The translations under genes and the position numbers were made by a program. The notes under the pieces were generated by a model, which saw only the letters and a program-made list of their open reading frames with translations, had not been told where the DNA came from and ran no database searches. A stretch of 64,000 bases of DNA, from positions 1 to 64,000 of the forward strand of contig NZ_FNAM01000009.1 in NCBI RefSeq assembly GCF_900101845.1, given 5' to 3'. Below are positions 61,980 to 64,000 of this stretch, piece by piece (positions within the stretch are counted from its first letter, which is position 1; each line of letters opens with the position of its first letter). The DNA comes from Sporomusa acidovorans (lineage in GTDB: Bacteria > Bacillota > Negativicutes > Sporomusales > Sporomusaceae).

Positions 61980-62456
61980 TTAATCCTCCCTTACAAAATT
62001 ACCGCTTTTTCCACCCGATTTGGCCCGCAGCCGGATATATTCAATCGTCATGGCCTTATCTACCGCCTTACACATATCGTAAATCGTTAATGCTGCGACA
62101 GATACCGCTGTCAGTGCCTCCATCTCTACGCCAGTCTTGCCGGTCGTTTTAACTATAGCCCGAATATCAATAGCATTGCCTGCATCGTCTACAGTAAATT
62201 CAAGATTAACCCCTGTTAACAGCAACGGATGGCACATGGGGATTATATCCCATGTCCGTTTGGCCCCCATTACGCCGGCGACCTGTGCGACTCCCAAAAC
62301 ATCACCCTTACCCAGGGCTCCCTGCTTCACCAGTTCGAGGGTAGCAGGCTTCATAACAATCCGTCCTTCCGCCACTGCTTCCCGTTTTGTTTCGTCTTTG
62401 ACAGTTACATCTACCATACGGGCTTTGCCTGCATGATTAAAATGGGTTAATTCCAC
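61980..62456 (-). CDS. moaC: Cyclic pyranopterin monophosphate synthase MoaC
   Basis: This 158-residue enzyme performs the second step of molybdopterin synthesis. Conserved segments are MVDVTVKDETKREAVAEG, the active-site PMCHPLLLTG and VKTTGKTGVEMEALTAV. The start is a GTG at 62456 with AAGGGGG eight bases upstream; a longer frame from 62498 lacks a site. Its stop is three bases from the MOSC gene start. Confidence 0.95.
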   Translation of the reverse strand: MELTHFNHAGKARMVDVTVKDETKREAVAEGRIVMKPATLELVKQGALGKGDVLGVAQVAGVMGAKRTWDIIPMCHPLLLTGVNLEFTVDDAGNAIDIRAIVKTTGKTGVEMEALTAVSVAALTIYDMCKAVDKAMTIEYIRLRAKSGGKSGNFVRED

Positions 62457-62532
62457 TATGATTCCCCCTTCTGGAGCTAGCAAATTTCGTCTTAGCAACT
62501 AACCGGCAAAAATAGCCCAGCTTCACCAATTA

Positions 62533-63513
62533 TCATCCGCCTATCTGCGACATCTTCCGGAAAAATTGAGTCGGCTCAGCGGCATTTGTCAGCGAATGCT
62601 CCTGTGGTTTACTTTTTATAACATGATAAAAAATCTCCGCAATTTCGTCATCGCTGGCGCCATTGCGCAAAGCGCTTTTTACGTCAACTTCTTGATTGGA
62701 CAATAAACATGGTTTAAATTTTCCATCCGCAGTCAGCCGAATTCTGTTGCACACTCCGCAGAAATGGTCGGAAAGCGGTGTAATAAAACCAAATGAGCCT
62801 GGGGCCTGGGGCAAAGTGTAGTACTTGGCGGGACCGTTGCCGTAAATATCCAAAACAGGTTTTAATACTCCCCGCCCGCTGGAATTAATCGTAGTTTTCA
62901 CCTCATCAATACTTGGACCAGGGCCGATTTGAACTTCTCCTATCGGCATATATTCAATAAATCTGACCGCTATGGGCGTGCGGTGTACTAGATCAAGGAA
63001 ATAGGCAATATCCTGTTCGGTTATTTGATTAGTTAGCACAACATTTAGTTTTACCGGTGTTAGTCCCACGGCTAAAGCAGCCTCAATTCCTTCTAAAGTT
63101 TGAGCCAACTCCCCCCCACGGGTAATCTGGCGAAACCGTTCGGGATTGATCGTGTCAAGACTGATATTGACGCGGGTTAAACCGGCAGCTTTTAGCTGAG
63201 CGGCCATCGGCGCCAGCAGACTGCCATTTGTCGTCATGGACAAATCGGTAATTGTTTGCAAGGCGGTAATGTTGCGAATAAACTCAATAATACCTTTGCG
63301 GACAAGCGGCTCCCCGCCGGTAAGGCGGATCTTATTAACTCCACGATTGCTAAGTATCTTTATTATCCGTAGAAATTCTTCATAGGATAGAATTCCTTCA
63401 TGGCTGAGCATTTTTACGCCCTGTGTCGGCATACAGTAAACACAACGAAAATTACAGCGGTCTGTCACAGAAACCCGCAAATAGTTGATTTGACGGTTAT
63501 GACAGTCATACAT
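62533..63513 (-). CDS. moaA: GTP 3',8-cyclase MoaA (radical SAM)
   Basis: This 326-residue radical SAM enzyme catalyses the first step of molybdopterin synthesis. The SAM cluster Cys are 20, 24 and 27 (DRCNFRCVYC). The second cluster motif near the C-terminus is CGVCNRIRLTADGKFKPC. The GTP-binding end is present. AGGACTG precedes the ATG. It sits between moaC and mobB. Confidence 0.96.
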   Translation of the reverse strand: MYDCHNRQINYLRVSVTDRCNFRCVYCMPTQGVKMLSHEGILSYEEFLRIIKILSNRGVNKIRLTGGEPLVRKGIIEFIRNITALQTITDLSMTTNGSLLAPMAAQLKAAGLTRVNISLDTINPERFRQITRGGELAQTLEGIEAALAVGLTPVKLNVVLTNQITEQDIAYFLDLVHRTPIAVRFIEYMPIGEVQIGPGPSIDEVKTTINSSGRGVLKPVLDIYGNGPAKYYTLPQAPGSFGFITPLSDHFCGVCNRIRLTADGKFKPCLLSNQEVDVKSALRNGASDDEIAEIFYHVIKSKPQEHSLTNAAEPTQFFRKMSQIGG

Positions 63514-63529
63514 AGCAATCAGTCCTTTA

Positions 63530-64000
63530 CTATTTCGATTTTAGTACACTTGCTTCTAAAAAGTCCGCCATGGCTGCCGGTTCTTCCAGGGAAAAATGGG
63601 GAATTGCATCATAAATTACGGTATCAGCTGCTACAGCCAGAAGTTCCGTCTTAACCCCCAAGGGATCATGGCCGGCCGCCTGACGGTATATTTCAATTTT
63701 TGCTTTTTTTTCCTGCTTGTAGCCTTCGGTAAAGATGATGTCAACATCGCGAATGAGCTGGATCACCTGATTCAGCGGCACTTCTTGTTCAGATTTTTTA
63801 ATCAATGCCATTTTATGAGGGGAAGTCAGGCATACTACATCCGCACCGGCCTGAGCATGCCGCCACGTATCTTTGCCTGTCTGATCCATTTCAAAATCCT
63901 GGTGATGATGCTTGATAACCGCAACTTTATAACCTCGCTGCTTCATTACCGCAATTAACTTCTCCAGATAAGTTGTTTTACCACTGTTTGACCGCCCTAC
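63530..64000 (-). CDS. mobB: Molybdopterin-guanine dinucleotide biosynthesis protein MobB, 5' end outside window
   Basis: The frame is open to the right edge. The visible 156 residues include a Walker A motif GRSNSGKTT at the truncated end, then VAVIKHHHQDF, GADVVCLTSPHK and TEGYKQEKKAKIEIYR. MobB is a GTP-binding helper for attaching GMP to molybdopterin. The first codons and the ribosome site are missing. It is followed by moaA after 16 bases, so it is upstream in the same Moco operon. Confidence 0.92.
   Translation of the reverse strand, partial: VGRSNSGKTTYLEKLIAVMKQRGYKVAVIKHHHQDFEMDQTGKDTWRHAQAGADVVCLTSPHKMALIKKSEQEVPLNQVIQLIRDVDIIFTEGYKQEKKAKIEIYRQAAGHDPLGVKTELLAVAADTVIYDAIPHFSLEEPAAMADFLEASVLKSK

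Noticed and set aside
1..64000. Mobile elements, CRISPR, tRNA and rRNA genes
   Set aside because: No transposase, integrase, terminal repeats, spaced direct repeats or tRNA-like cloverleaf were seen in any intergenic region.

Overview
The window looks like chromosomal core DNA of an anaerobic, spore-forming member of the Negativicutes (Sporomusa/Pelosinus-like). This is an inference from gene content: a SpoVB-type flippase, T-box leaders, SepF, a family II pyrophosphatase carrying CBS domains, an EtfA with ferredoxin clusters, C_GCAxxG_C_C and TIGR03905-like cysteine proteins, molybdenum cofactor genes and one apparent selenoprotein. I see no insertion sequence, prophage, CRISPR array, tRNA or rRNA. 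Most genes lie on the minus strand in short operons, with good Shine-Dalgarno sites and many TTG or GTG starts.

Layout. 1-3.8 kb: a 5'-truncated zinc metallopeptidase, a cysteine-rich C_GCAxxG_C_C protein, a PocR-type sensor kinase and small membrane proteins. 4.0-7.1 kb: a MoxR/CoxE-type pair with a small cysteine-tailed protein, facing a HesB-like gene whose frame contains an in-frame TGA (candidate selenocysteine). 7.2-17.7 kb: D-amino acid aminotransferase, acyltransferase, pyruvate kinase operon, M20 amidohydrolase, MATE pump, D-2-hydroxyacid dehydrogenase and a UPF0180 protein. 17.8-25.9 kb: pheA behind a Phe T-box and the complete operon trpD-F-C-B-A-E-G behind a Trp T-box. 25.9-34.7 kb: HAD phosphatase, EamA transporter, molybdopterin oxidoreductase, FIST-GGDEF protein, etfBA and a DUF218 protein. 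34.7-53.8 kb: dnaE, U32 peptidase, class III aminotransferase, sepF, typA, a beta-CASP RNase-like protein, murB, ylbF-like, trmL, a tandem P-loop ATPase, spoVB-like and dedA. 54-64 kb: a secreted SGNH hydrolase, an unusual structured intergenic region, aroF-tyrA behind a Tyr T-box, two small proteins, the pyrophosphatase, and the Moco genes mogA, MOSC, moaC, moaA and mobB (cut by the window edge).

The main theme is aromatic amino acid synthesis. Three separate units (pheA, trp, aroF-tyrA) each have a 17-bp-spaced sigma-A promoter and a T-box leader whose specifier triplet reads UUC, UGG and UAC, matching Phe, Trp and Tyr. The Trp leader carries two copies of its antiterminator/terminator module after a single specifier domain.

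Items most worth checking are the candidate HesB-like selenoprotein at 6737-7078, the structured RNA candidate at 56301-56388 with the hairpin-rich leader beside it, the duplicated Trp T-box decision module, and two genes (trpF and dedA) that have no ATG, GTG or TTG start and appear to begin at AUU.
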